From: an uncultured Eubacterium sp.
GTDB lineage: Bacteria; Bacillota; Clostridia; Lachnospirales; Lachnospiraceae
Length of the DNA: 20,541 nt
Assembly: GCA_900547255.1 (NCBI GenBank)
Contig: URGC01000039.1
Location: forward strand, 1-20,541
Direction of reading: 5' to 3'
Part shown: positions 1-6,383 of the stretch, piece by piece
How positions within the stretch are numbered: the stretch's first letter is position 1
How the letters are laid out: the number at the start of each line of letters is the position of its first letter
Made by a program: the position numbers and the translations under genes
Notes under the pieces: generated by a model
Told to the model about the DNA's origin: nothing
Databases searched by the model: none
The model's input: the letters and a program-made list of their open reading frames with translations, nothing else

Positions 1-168
1 GCAAGCGGAAAAATCTCTGATAATACCGTAGTGTTTTTCGGAAACGCTGAAATGCATCCATGCTATTCTTCCATAAGAGAATTATGTTTAAAAAATAAAA
101 TTGAAATTAAAATATTATGCAAAAATATGCCACTCACAGATGTGGGCGGCATAGTAAAAATTCTTTAA
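1..168 (+). CDS. 3' end of an unidentified plus-strand gene (partial)
   Basis: The frame starting at base 1 is open for 55 codons and ends with TAA at 166-168; its 5' end lies outside the window. The peptide ends MPLTDVGGIVKIL and has a soluble alpha/beta flavour (a VVFFGNAEMHP strand/turn, then a charged helix with alternating Lys and Ile). I do not recognise the family. It is the only plausible plus-strand coding sequence here. It runs tail to tail into the chimeric gene, and the two stop codons overlap (166-168 against 165-167), so there is no room for a terminator between them. It could be a fragment produced by the same rearrangement that made the chimera, or a chance open frame; 55 codons in AT-rich DNA is only moderate evidence. 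Confidence 0.45.
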   Translation, partial: ASGKISDNTVVFFGNAEMHPCYSSIRELCLKNKIEIKILCKNMPLTDVGGIVKIL

Positions 169-740
169 ACTTTTTTCTTAGGTTTTATTTTTGCAAGCGG
201 ATTTGAGTCAGCGGCATTTTTCATTTGTTCCGAACTCAGGTGTGTATAAATCTCAGTCGTACCGAGGTTTTCGTGTCCGAGAACCTCTTTAAGCACTCTG
301 ACATCAACTCCGCCTTGCTGATACATAAGCGTAGCAGCGGTATGCCTAAGCTTATGACAGGAATATCCCTGAGAATCAAGTCCGATTTTCTCAAGAGTTT
401 CACATATCTTTTTCCTGTCTATTTTCTTCTGGATATCTGCAAGCACTTCCAGATTCTTTAATCCTGTATACCCTGGTATAAATGCCGGATTCTCAATAAG
501 CACCCCCACGCTTCTCGGAAAAGATATCTGCTTTCCAAGGGTCTCACCATTGATAACAACACTTCCGCTTGTAGGTGATATAAGCCCACATATCGCTCTC
601 ATAAGCATTGTCTTACCAGAGCCATTCTTTCCCTTTAGACCATATACATTACCACCTGTAAAGGTAAGATTGATATGTTTAAGAACCTCTGAGCCTTTCA
701 GTTTCTTACAGTAATCCTTGATTTCTATTATATTTTCCAT
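165..740 (-). CDS. Chimera: truncated ABC transporter ATPase fused in frame to tyrosine recombinase C-terminus
   Basis: Residues 1-120 are the start of an ABC ATPase of the multidrug/bacteriocin-immunity type: Walker A GKNGSGKT at 37-44 and a Q-loop region (LIENPAF, about 81-87) with Glu where Gln is usual. At about residues 119-125 the protein turns into the C-terminal catalytic box of a XerC/D-like tyrosine recombinase: HKLRH gives the HxxR pair (H129, R132), LGH gives H156, and Y165 in TEIYTHL is the expected nucleophile. The ABC signature (LSGGQ-like), Walker B and switch His are absent, as are the recombinase's core-binding domain and first catalytic Arg/Lys, so neither activity should be complete. 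ATG at 740 is chosen because GGAGG sits 4 bases upstream; an in-frame ATG at 761 has no such site. It follows the 773-1579 permease gene by 32 bp, where that operon's ATPase would be expected. Probably a rearranged pseudogene, although the frame is intact. Confidence 0.88.
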   Translation of the reverse strand: MENIIEIKDYCKKLKGSEVLKHINLTFTGGNVYGLKGKNGSGKTMLMRAICGLISPTSGSVVINGETLGKQISFPRSVGVLIENPAFIPGYTGLKNLEVLADIQKKIDRKKICETLEKIGLDSQGYSCHKLRHTAATLMYQQGGVDVRVLKEVLGHENLGTTEIYTHLSSEQMKNAADSNPLAKIKPKKKV

Positions 741-772
741 ACAACCTCCTTCAACAATCATTCAAATGCATT

Positions 773-1579
773 CTATACAATGTCATGTTTTTTAAATTTC
801 ATATATCCCAACACCACTGATATAACACTAATTATAACAGCAACAATTATTCCAACTTCAAGACCTACTCCATCTGCATTAACAGGCTGCATCCTATATA
901 CCATAAGATAATTACCAACCATGTACCAGCGCATATAAAACGCTGAAGATATATATATTGCAAGAATTATAATAAAGCTTACCGATGGTATCACTAGAAA
1001 TTCAAGCATCATCTGTAATAGTGAAATAGCTATACACATGATTAACGGCAAAATTATAATCATAACTAGAAGCATATTCATATCCATATTACCAGTTATC
1101 TGCGTTGAACAAATTGCTTTTGCAATATTTTCATGAATATAAAACATAGAATACCTTCCAGAAAAATCTATCAGATTTTTCTGTACTACACATATAATTA
1201 ATATTCCAGCATGAAGAGATAAATAATACTTGACGACAGTGCATATATTCCATACACAAGCTTTAATCCACCATGTCATTCTGCTTGTATATCTTACAAG
1301 CCTGTTTTTTCCATAACCATGAAGGTCTTTAACGGTATGTCCACCGATAATAATTGCAAGAACAATTCCAATTAGCAAATAACCAACTGGTACCTCAAAC
1401 ATTGTTTCACCTGCATTTGTACCAGGATGAAACTCCTTCATCCCTTTAAAAAAATAAACCAATACATCACCATATGACGTAAGAGAATCAATATGACCTC
1501 TTGCAACCATACTCTCAAACCACATAAAATACATCTCAGAAGTTACTGCACCTATGATAAAAGCAACTATAAATCTCAT
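773..1579 (-). CDS. Polytopic membrane protein, probable ABC-2-like permease subunit
   Basis: A 268-residue protein with about six hydrophobic segments: N-terminal, near 65-80, 110-135, two close together at 165-210, and a C-terminal one near 240-262 ending in a short basic tail (KFKKHDIV). I see no enzymatic motif. The layout, with large hydrophilic loops after the first segment and a final helix plus positive tail, suits ABC-2 type permeases of antibiotic/bacteriocin-resistance transporters, but I cannot name a family from sequence alone. Its ATG overlaps the stop of the upstream permease gene (ATATGA), which implies translational coupling, and AGGAG lies 8 bases upstream inside that gene. 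The broken ABC ATPase follows directly, so this is likely one membrane subunit of that transporter. Confidence 0.75.
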   Translation of the reverse strand: MRFIVAFIIGAVTSEMYFMWFESMVARGHIDSLTSYGDVLVYFFKGMKEFHPGTNAGETMFEVPVGYLLIGIVLAIIIGGHTVKDLHGYGKNRLVRYTSRMTWWIKACVWNICTVVKYYLSLHAGILIICVVQKNLIDFSGRYSMFYIHENIAKAICSTQITGNMDMNMLLVMIIILPLIMCIAISLLQMMLEFLVIPSVSFIIILAIYISSAFYMRWYMVGNYLMVYRMQPVNADGVGLEVGIIVAVIISVISVVLGYMKFKKHDIV

Positions 1580-2310
1580 ATGTCAGACTCCTTTCGAATC
1601 ATATCTTTTTTCCTAAATGCAAAGAATCCTATAATCCACATTATAACTATTGCACATATCGGAACAACAATGTTATTAACAATGCTATACCCATATAAAT
1701 ACATATGTGATGGATTCAATGACATTTTTGCAAAATAGATACCATTATCAAGATATCCAAATAATTCCAATGTAACCGCAACAAGCGTAATGCAATATCC
1801 ATATATAGGTACTCTAAACCACCACCACATAAGCATAATAAGCATTCCAGATACATATATTTCCGAAAATACAATAACTAAATACAATAACTGTACAAAT
1901 ATTGTATCAATATTTATCTCTGTACACTTTAGCATAACAAGCCATGCACCACTATATTCATCTGTCCAGTTACATCCATATGAATATCCCTTAACCGCTG
2001 CATATACAGTACATACTATCAATGAATATATACTTATAAATGCTGATTCACAAGCCAGCTTACCACTTATGTGTATCCACATCTTTTTCATATTATTTTC
2101 CAGTATAACAACTGCATCTCTATATTCATATTTCATCATATTAATGATATAGAATCCTGCAACAAATAAAATTAATGAAACACCATAATACTGTGCATAA
2201 CAATACACATCATTATAGCAATAGCTTATTCCATGTGCATCAAGTTTCAGGCAAAATATAAATACGTAATATACTGCAATTAAACACATCAGACAGATTC
2301 TTTTAATCAT
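1576..2310 (-). CDS. Polytopic membrane protein, probable ABC-2-like permease subunit
   Basis: A 244-residue protein with roughly six transmembrane stretches (about 5-22, 43-60, 90-112, 135-160, 163-182, 212-235) and a C-terminal FAFRKKDMIRKES tail. Such a basic tail after the last helix is common in ABC-2 permeases. It is rich in Tyr, Cys and Met and has a WWWF run in the fourth hydrophobic region. No catalytic motif is visible. It is coupled to the next permease by a 4-base overlap and starts 9 bases after the single-pass protein ends, with AAGGTG as ribosome binding site. The two adjacent permease-like genes could form a heterodimeric membrane domain; this is inferred from synteny and topology, not from a recognised domain. 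Confidence 0.72.
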   Translation of the reverse strand: MIKRICLMCLIAVYYVFIFCLKLDAHGISYCYNDVYCYAQYYGVSLILFVAGFYIINMMKYEYRDAVVILENNMKKMWIHISGKLACESAFISIYSLIVCTVYAAVKGYSYGCNWTDEYSGAWLVMLKCTEINIDTIFVQLLYLVIVFSEIYVSGMLIMLMWWWFRVPIYGYCITLVAVTLELFGYLDNGIYFAKMSLNPSHMYLYGYSIVNNIVVPICAIVIMWIIGFFAFRKKDMIRKESDI

Positions 2311-2319
2311 AACGACACC

Positions 2320-2886
2320 TTAAAATTCCAATCTCTTAATCGACGGATACCAATTATAGACAAGATAAAATGTTTCTTCATCAAGCCTGTTAATCCATTT
2401 TTTTTGTATGAGTGATGGAGTTAATATTAATGTTGACAATTCATATTGCTGTATTTCTCCCGGTGCTATAGTAGATTTATTTTTTTTATTACCTTCTAGC
2501 AAAACACCATTATTAACACCACTTTTCTCCCCCATCATCTGAACACTATCTGTTTCATATGTAATATTATCAGATGTTTTATTTTCATATTGAATTGTAA
2601 ATGTTACAATTCTTGTTCTTTCTGGCTTATACATTTTTGCTGATGCATACACTCCATCTTCACCATATACATTATAATACTCATCATATGTACGCACTTT
2701 ATATTCCATTGGTGTTATAACAAGTCCATTTTCCTCTGCTGGAGTTTCAAAATCATAAGTCTGTATAGATGGTTCAGGAAATCTTTTATTAATATCATAT
2801 ATAAGATATGTTATAATCAATAACACTATTATTAATCCTCCTATTGCAGAGGTAATAACAACACGCTTTTTTTTATTACACTGCAT
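2320..2886 (-). CDS. Single-pass membrane-anchored extracytoplasmic protein, function unknown
   Basis: A 188-residue protein with a basic N-terminus (KKKR), one hydrophobic segment at about 9-30, and a hydrophilic C-terminal domain that should lie outside the membrane. That domain has the alternating beta-strand look of Ig-like accessory proteins: a 'VTFTIQYENKTSDNITYE' strand pair and a late 'IAPGEIQQYELS' segment, similar to DUF4352/DUF5028-type proteins found next to transporters. That family comparison is from memory and tentative. The start ATG at 2886 overlaps the end of the upstream permease gene by 11 bases, with GGAGTGAGG as ribosome binding site. Its place between permease genes suggests an extracellular subunit or ligand-binding partner of the ABC system. 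Confidence 0.7.
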   Translation of the reverse strand: MQCNKKKRVVITSAIGGLIIVLLIITYLIYDINKRFPEPSIQTYDFETPAEENGLVITPMEYKVRTYDEYYNVYGEDGVYASAKMYKPERTRIVTFTIQYENKTSDNITYETDSVQMMGEKSGVNNGVLLEGNKKNKSTIAPGEIQQYELSTLILTPSLIQKKWINRLDEETFYLVYNWYPSIKRLEF

Positions 2887-3700
2887 CCGACCTCACTCCT
2901 ATTACAAAATAAATAACCGCTGATAATAATGTAACCACTAAAAACGTTCCTATAACATTTACAGGATGTACAATATATCCCTGTGCTATATCAACAAATC
3001 GTATAGGATTAATCATGACATTATATGCTTTTACAGTATATTGAGATATTATCCCCATTCCATACCATATTACAAAGGGTACCATACTAAGCAAAAATAT
3101 GTTATCAACAAAATACGTTGCAGCTAATGTCATTGTAGCAAATGCTCCTGCATAAACCCAATTAATAATTAGATACACTACTATGTATAACAATGGATTG
3201 CCATAATATAATCCTTGCAGCATCGCGCCTCCTGAATTAAACTGTCCATTTTGTATAGGATTCAATGCAGGAAGCATGCATGCAGCTATTACAAAATTAA
3301 CTATATATGGTATCACAATCACCATACCACCACTTACAAATGTAACCATATATTTTGCAACAAGATAATTTATCTTATCCGTTCTGGTATACAGATTTTT
3401 TATATATCCTGATTTTATATCAAAATGATATGACAACGCATGAGGCATCATAGCTAAAACTGGAAATATCGTTACTAATATAGCTTTATACAAGCTACTG
3501 ACATTCATGCACATGCTCCACATATATAATGAATATGGTTCACCATCTTTACCACTATAATATTTCAACACATTGACTGAACGGGGATATACCTCTCCCA
3601 TTATCTGCATGACAGCAATAATAATTCCTATTATAATTGCTGTATAAAATAACTTACTTTTGGTAACACGTTCCCATTCAAGTTTGATACATTCCCTCAA
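2876..3700 (-). CDS. ABC-2-type permease with TTG start
   Basis: A 274-residue integral membrane protein. It opens with a short cytoplasmic amphipathic stretch (ECIKLEWERVTKSKLFYT), characteristic of ABC-2 permeases that begin 'LKLEWKRxxKSK', followed by a first helix at about 17-34, a large loop, and five further hydrophobic segments ending near 250-270. The sequence DIKSGYIKNLYTRTDKINYLVAKY between helices 2 and 3 is typical of this family, where it is the likely coupling region that contacts the ATPase. The start codon is TTG at 3698-3700, supported by GGAGGTGA 7 bases upstream; the nearest ATG is out of frame. It precedes the single-pass protein, with an 11-base overlap. Family assignment is good; the substrate is unknown. 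Confidence 0.82.
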   Translation of the reverse strand: MRECIKLEWERVTKSKLFYTAIIIGIIIAVMQIMGEVYPRSVNVLKYYSGKDGEPYSLYMWSMCMNVSSLYKAILVTIFPVLAMMPHALSYHFDIKSGYIKNLYTRTDKINYLVAKYMVTFVSGGMVIVIPYIVNFVIAACMLPALNPIQNGQFNSGGAMLQGLYYGNPLLYIVVYLIINWVYAGAFATMTLAATYFVDNIFLLSMVPFVIWYGMGIISQYTVKAYNVMINPIRFVDIAQGYIVHPVNVIGTFLVVTLLSAVIYFVIGVRSDAV

Positions 3701-3723
3701 GTCTAGCTCACCTCCATGTATTA

Positions 3724-4485
3724 CTATTTTGTATTTAGATTAAGTTTTATCATATATGCTCCGTCTTTAACATTATTAAAGCCATCTCCTAATGAATAAG
3801 GATTAACAAATCCAGAATACATATATATATCATCATTAGATGATAATGCTGCTGAATAACGTACAACCATCCACGTTTCTATCTCCTCTCCTTCTTCAAA
3901 TGTATATAACAAACCATCTTTACCATTTCCTGTATATTTGTCATATGCAACACCCTCAGTTCCTGTTATCATATTATAAGCGCTTCCTGATGATTTATTA
4001 TAAAGATTAGGATTGAAACATACCACATTATCTTCTCTTCTTGCATTTTCTATATATGTACATTTAATCCTGACTTTTATTGCTATATGACATGCATTTT
4101 TCTGTCTTCCAGTATATTCTCCTTCACCATTATAGCTTTGATTTAACTTTATTATATTATTTTTAAATTCTGAATTCCCCGTTATACTATCTAATTTTGC
4201 AATAGTACTACCTAAATTATATGACTCTAATACAGTTAACTCATATCCACCACCTGATATAAGCTGTCCTTCTGCAGCCTCTGATATATCAGCACTCTTA
4301 CCAGCCACCCATACAGTCTGTTCTAATGCACCTTCTGTTGCTGTAGTTGGAGCATCATTTTTGTTTTTACTAATTGATTCAGCTCGACTTTTATCTATAT
4401 TCTCAGCATCTGTTACAGTTTGTCTATTACAGCCAAGACACGAAGCCATACACGCTATCATTATAATACATATTATTTTTTTCAT
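3724..4485 (-). CDS. Putative lipoprotein, function unknown
   Basis: A 253-residue protein with a short basic start (MKK), a hydrophobic stretch, and a Cys-rich end at residues 15-19 (SCLGC) that would serve as a lipobox, with C16 or C19 as lipidation site; neither matches the canonical L-A/S-G-C perfectly. The mature part begins with a low-complexity charged linker. It then has a beta-rich region with 'IAIKVRIKCTY' and 'FEEGEEIETWMVVRYS', the strand pair seen in Ig-like DUF4352-type extracellular proteins (tentative, from memory). Ribosome binding site GAGGTGATG. It sits between the small secreted protein and the ABC-2 permease, 65 bp and 23 bp away, so it is likely in the same operon. It might bind the secreted product or its target; that is inference. 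Confidence 0.72.
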   Translation of the reverse strand: MKKIICIIMIACMASCLGCNRQTVTDAENIDKSRAESISKNKNDAPTTATEGALEQTVWVAGKSADISEAAEGQLISGGGYELTVLESYNLGSTIAKLDSITGNSEFKNNIIKLNQSYNGEGEYTGRQKNACHIAIKVRIKCTYIENARREDNVVCFNPNLYNKSSGSAYNMITGTEGVAYDKYTGNGKDGLLYTFEEGEEIETWMVVRYSAALSSNDDIYMYSGFVNPYSLGDGFNNVKDGAYMIKLNLNTK

Positions 4486-4550
4486 ATTATCATCACCTCA
4501 TTCATATAATTAAAAATGGAACAGATATGTCAGATATTTATAAATTAGTA

Positions 4551-4982
4551 TTAGATGCTATCTGGACTCCATAATCCCTTAAAATAACCAGTATTATGAT
4601 TACCACTATATTCCGCTCTGATATATGCATAATCGCCATCATTCTCATATACATAATTTGTCATCTTTCTAATCTTTCCTTCCCAGAACGAATATGGACC
4701 TCCAGTCTCAAAACGTGTATTAGTATCAGAATTCCATCCCCATACATACGCATTATATGTGTCACCACTATACTCTGAATACCGACAATTCATATATACA
4801 TATGAGTCATCTTCCTTAACACGCATTTCAGTTGTCTGCCATGTACTATTCTCAAAATTAAACGTATATGCTGTATCTTCCCAATTGCTTGCTAATGCTG
4901 GAATTACAGATATGCTTAATAAAATAGCAAACGCCGCTAATGCAACAATTTTGTCACCTACTCTTTTTGTTCTTATATACAT
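4551..4982 (-). CDS. Small secreted Trp/Tyr-rich protein (lactococcin-972/DUF2712-like?)
   Basis: The likely start is ATG at 4982, with AAGAAAGGGG 7 bases upstream, giving 143 residues; a longer in-frame start at 5069 would run through the promoter hairpin and is rejected. Residues 1-31 form a classical Sec signal peptide (RTKR, then a hydrophobic core, then PALA, cut before S32). The mature 112 residues are acidic and rich in Trp, Tyr and Asn, with one Cys and beta-strand periodicity, and end in GLWSPDS. Size, signal and this ending resemble secreted proteins of the lactococcin-972-like/DUF2712 type that travel with ABC transporters. That resemblance is from memory and unconfirmed. It has no double-glycine leader. 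It is the first gene after the LytTR-type direct repeats, so it is the best candidate for the main regulated product: a bacteriocin-like effector, a signal, or an envelope protein. Confidence 0.75.
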   Translation of the reverse strand: MYIRTKRVGDKIVALAAFAILLSISVIPALASNWEDTAYTFNFENSTWQTTEMRVKEDDSYVYMNCRYSEYSGDTYNAYVWGWNSDTNTRFETGGPYSFWEGKIRKMTNYVYENDGDYAYIRAEYSGNHNTGYFKGLWSPDSI

Positions 4983-5030
4983 TGATATACCCCTTTCTTG
5001 AATCTGGCAAATCTGTTCCTTAAAAAGAAT

Positions 5031-5062
5031 ACCCCCTCTTTCATATATTGAAAAGAGGGGGT
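5031..5062 (-). terminator. Terminator-like hairpin between kinase gene and secreted-protein gene
   Basis: An 11-bp perfect inverted repeat, ACCCCCTCTTT (5062-5052) with AAAGAGGGGGT (5041-5031), has a 10-base loop. On the minus strand it is followed by ATTCTTTTT (5030-5022), which is the form of an intrinsic terminator for the regulator-kinase transcript. Its loop also contains the candidate -10 of the next gene, so it may have a second role as an operator or leader structure. Confidence 0.7.
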
Positions 5063-5069
5063 GGCACAA
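5042..5069 (-). promoter_or_regulatory. Candidate promoter of the secreted-protein operon
   Basis: On the minus strand, TTGTGC (5069-5064) is followed by a 16-base spacer and TATATG (5047-5042). The -35 lies inside the second direct repeat, as is usual for promoters activated by a factor bound next to RNA polymerase. The boxes are weak, which fits an activator-dependent promoter. The predicted transcript would start within the 3' arm of the hairpin, around 5035, about 50 bases before the ATG at 4982. Confidence 0.5.
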
Positions 5070-5096
5070 GCGGTATTAATTTTGGCACAAGTGGTA
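5062..5096 (-). promoter_or_regulatory. LytTR-type direct-repeat operator
   Basis: Two 14-base direct repeats, TACCACTTGTGCCA (5096-5083) and TACCGCTTGTGCCA (5075-5062), differ at one position and are offset by exactly 21 bp, two helical turns. LytTR-domain regulators are known to bind paired direct repeats with this spacing, upstream of or overlapping a weak -35. A LytTR regulator gene lies about 1.3 kb upstream and I saw no other copy of the motif in the window, so this is the likely target of the 6380-7105 product. Binding itself is inferred. Confidence 0.72.
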
Positions 5097-5102
5097 AATT
5101 TT

Positions 5103-6383
5103 TTAAATTTGCAAGTTAAAACATATGTAATCAGCCTCTTCATATATATCAACATAGCCATTATGTCTGGTAACTATATCATATATATTCTTCATGCCTA
5201 TTCCATGATTCTTATCATCCTTTTTAGTTGTTTTCAATTCATGATTTGCTGCAAGAATTGATTCCTTTATCTTATTTTTTACGAATATATTAAGCATATC
5301 TTCTTCCATGTTAATATTTAATTGAATTTCTCTTTCGTGTTCATTATTCTTCAACTCTGCCTCTATTGCATTGTCTAATAAATTACCCAGTACAGTACAG
5401 ATTTCTACATCTGATAGATTACTGACATCTTTACACACTGATACAGATGTATTAATTCCATTTTCCGCACAATATAATAATTTAGAATTGATAACAGCAT
5501 TTACGACCTTATTATCCGTTTTTACTGTCTCATACATAAGCGATGTCTGTTTTACATATTGATTAATGTATTCAATTGTCTTCACACGTCCTTCCTGCTC
5601 ATCTTCTAATAAAGTACGCATAATATTCATATGATTCTTTAAGTCATGGCGAACCTTCCTTGTGTGTTCATCCATAATGTATACACTGTTCAAATACTGA
5701 TTCTGCAACTGTAAATCACTGATTGTCTTTATCTGTTCACGTTCCTTTTGCTGTGAATCTTTTATCCTGTAAACCATTCTGAATACCATAAAGCAGTTAA
5801 CAGCAACGCACAGCATTCCGCAGTATTGATACAATTCATTATCACCATCCATCAAAAAATGTATTATTACAACAGATATAGCCGCATTCAAAAGCAATAC
5901 AAATGTTTCATAGCCTGTAAACCTGTGTACATCCAGCTTCATAAAAATGTTAATTACTATACACTCCACAAGACATATGATTCCAGAATTAATTATCTTC
6001 CGATAATCAGCTATAAGCATTGAACAATATATAGATGAAACACTTACAAAGCACAATATAATAATCAGCAATGCGCTCTGTGTCAGCTTAATTCTGCCCG
6101 TTGCTATCACATATATACTAAGTATGATTAAATCTGGAATTACAAGAATCCACAGTTTATCTTCTGATATGACAGCACCATAACCAGCAGCCAATAATAA
6201 TATAGCTGTAATAACGATACCTGTAATATACCTTCTTTTATCATAATTAAGCACAGTATTATTCTTATTATGAAAATAATTAATAGCATCAATCGTCATA
6301 TTGAACAGTGCGACTTGAAAAATAAGTATGCCTAAAATGTTATAAAACAGTATAAAATCTATTTCACTCAATAATCTCATCAT
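5103..6383 (-). CDS. AgrC-like sensor histidine kinase (GHKL/HPK10 type)
   Basis: A 426-residue protein. The first ~205 residues hold six or seven hydrophobic segments. They are followed by a linker helix, the phosphoacceptor motif VRHDLKNH with H246, an N-box LLDNAIEA with N338, and a glycine box NHGIGMKNI (G394, G396). This is the architecture of AgrC and other peptide-sensing kinases partnered with LytTR regulators; it should autophosphorylate on H246 and pass phosphate to the neighbouring regulator. The start ATG overlaps the regulator's stop (ATGATGA at the junction), so the pair is translationally coupled with the regulator first. No agrB or agrD homologue is visible, so the signal is not an obvious Agr-type thiolactone. 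The nearby secreted protein or a substrate of the ABC system could be the cue (inference). Confidence 0.92.
   Translation of the reverse strand: MMRLLSEIDFILFYNILGILIFQVALFNMTIDAINYFHNKNNTVLNYDKRRYITGIVITAILLLAAGYGAVISEDKLWILVIPDLIILSIYVIATGRIKLTQSALLIIILCFVSVSSIYCSMLIADYRKIINSGIICLVECIVINIFMKLDVHRFTGYETFVLLLNAAISVVIIHFLMDGDNELYQYCGMLCVAVNCFMVFRMVYRIKDSQQKEREQIKTISDLQLQNQYLNSVYIMDEHTRKVRHDLKNHMNIMRTLLEDEQEGRVKTIEYINQYVKQTSLMYETVKTDNKVVNAVINSKLLYCAENGINTSVSVCKDVSNLSDVEICTVLGNLLDNAIEAELKNNEHEREIQLNINMEEDMLNIFVKNKIKESILAANHELKTTKKDDKNHGIGMKNIYDIVTRHNGYVDIYEEADYICFNLQI

Noticed and set aside
4983..5069. Longer start for the secreted protein, adding 29 residues from 5069
   Set aside because: The extension runs through the hairpin, the candidate -10 and the first transcribed bases, and would bury the signal peptide. 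ATG at 4982 has a good ribosome binding site and puts the signal peptide at the N-terminus.
5031..5100. CRISPR-like or phage attachment site from the two TGGCACAAG repeats
   Set aside because: Only two units with a 7-bp gap, placed at promoter distance behind a LytTR system; an operator explains them better.
4973..5261. Short open frames (60-66 codons) on both strands around the promoter region, considered as AgrD-like signal peptides
   Set aside because: None has a suitable ribosome binding site or a Cys/Ser ring motif with a charged tail, and they overlap the kinase gene or the hairpin.
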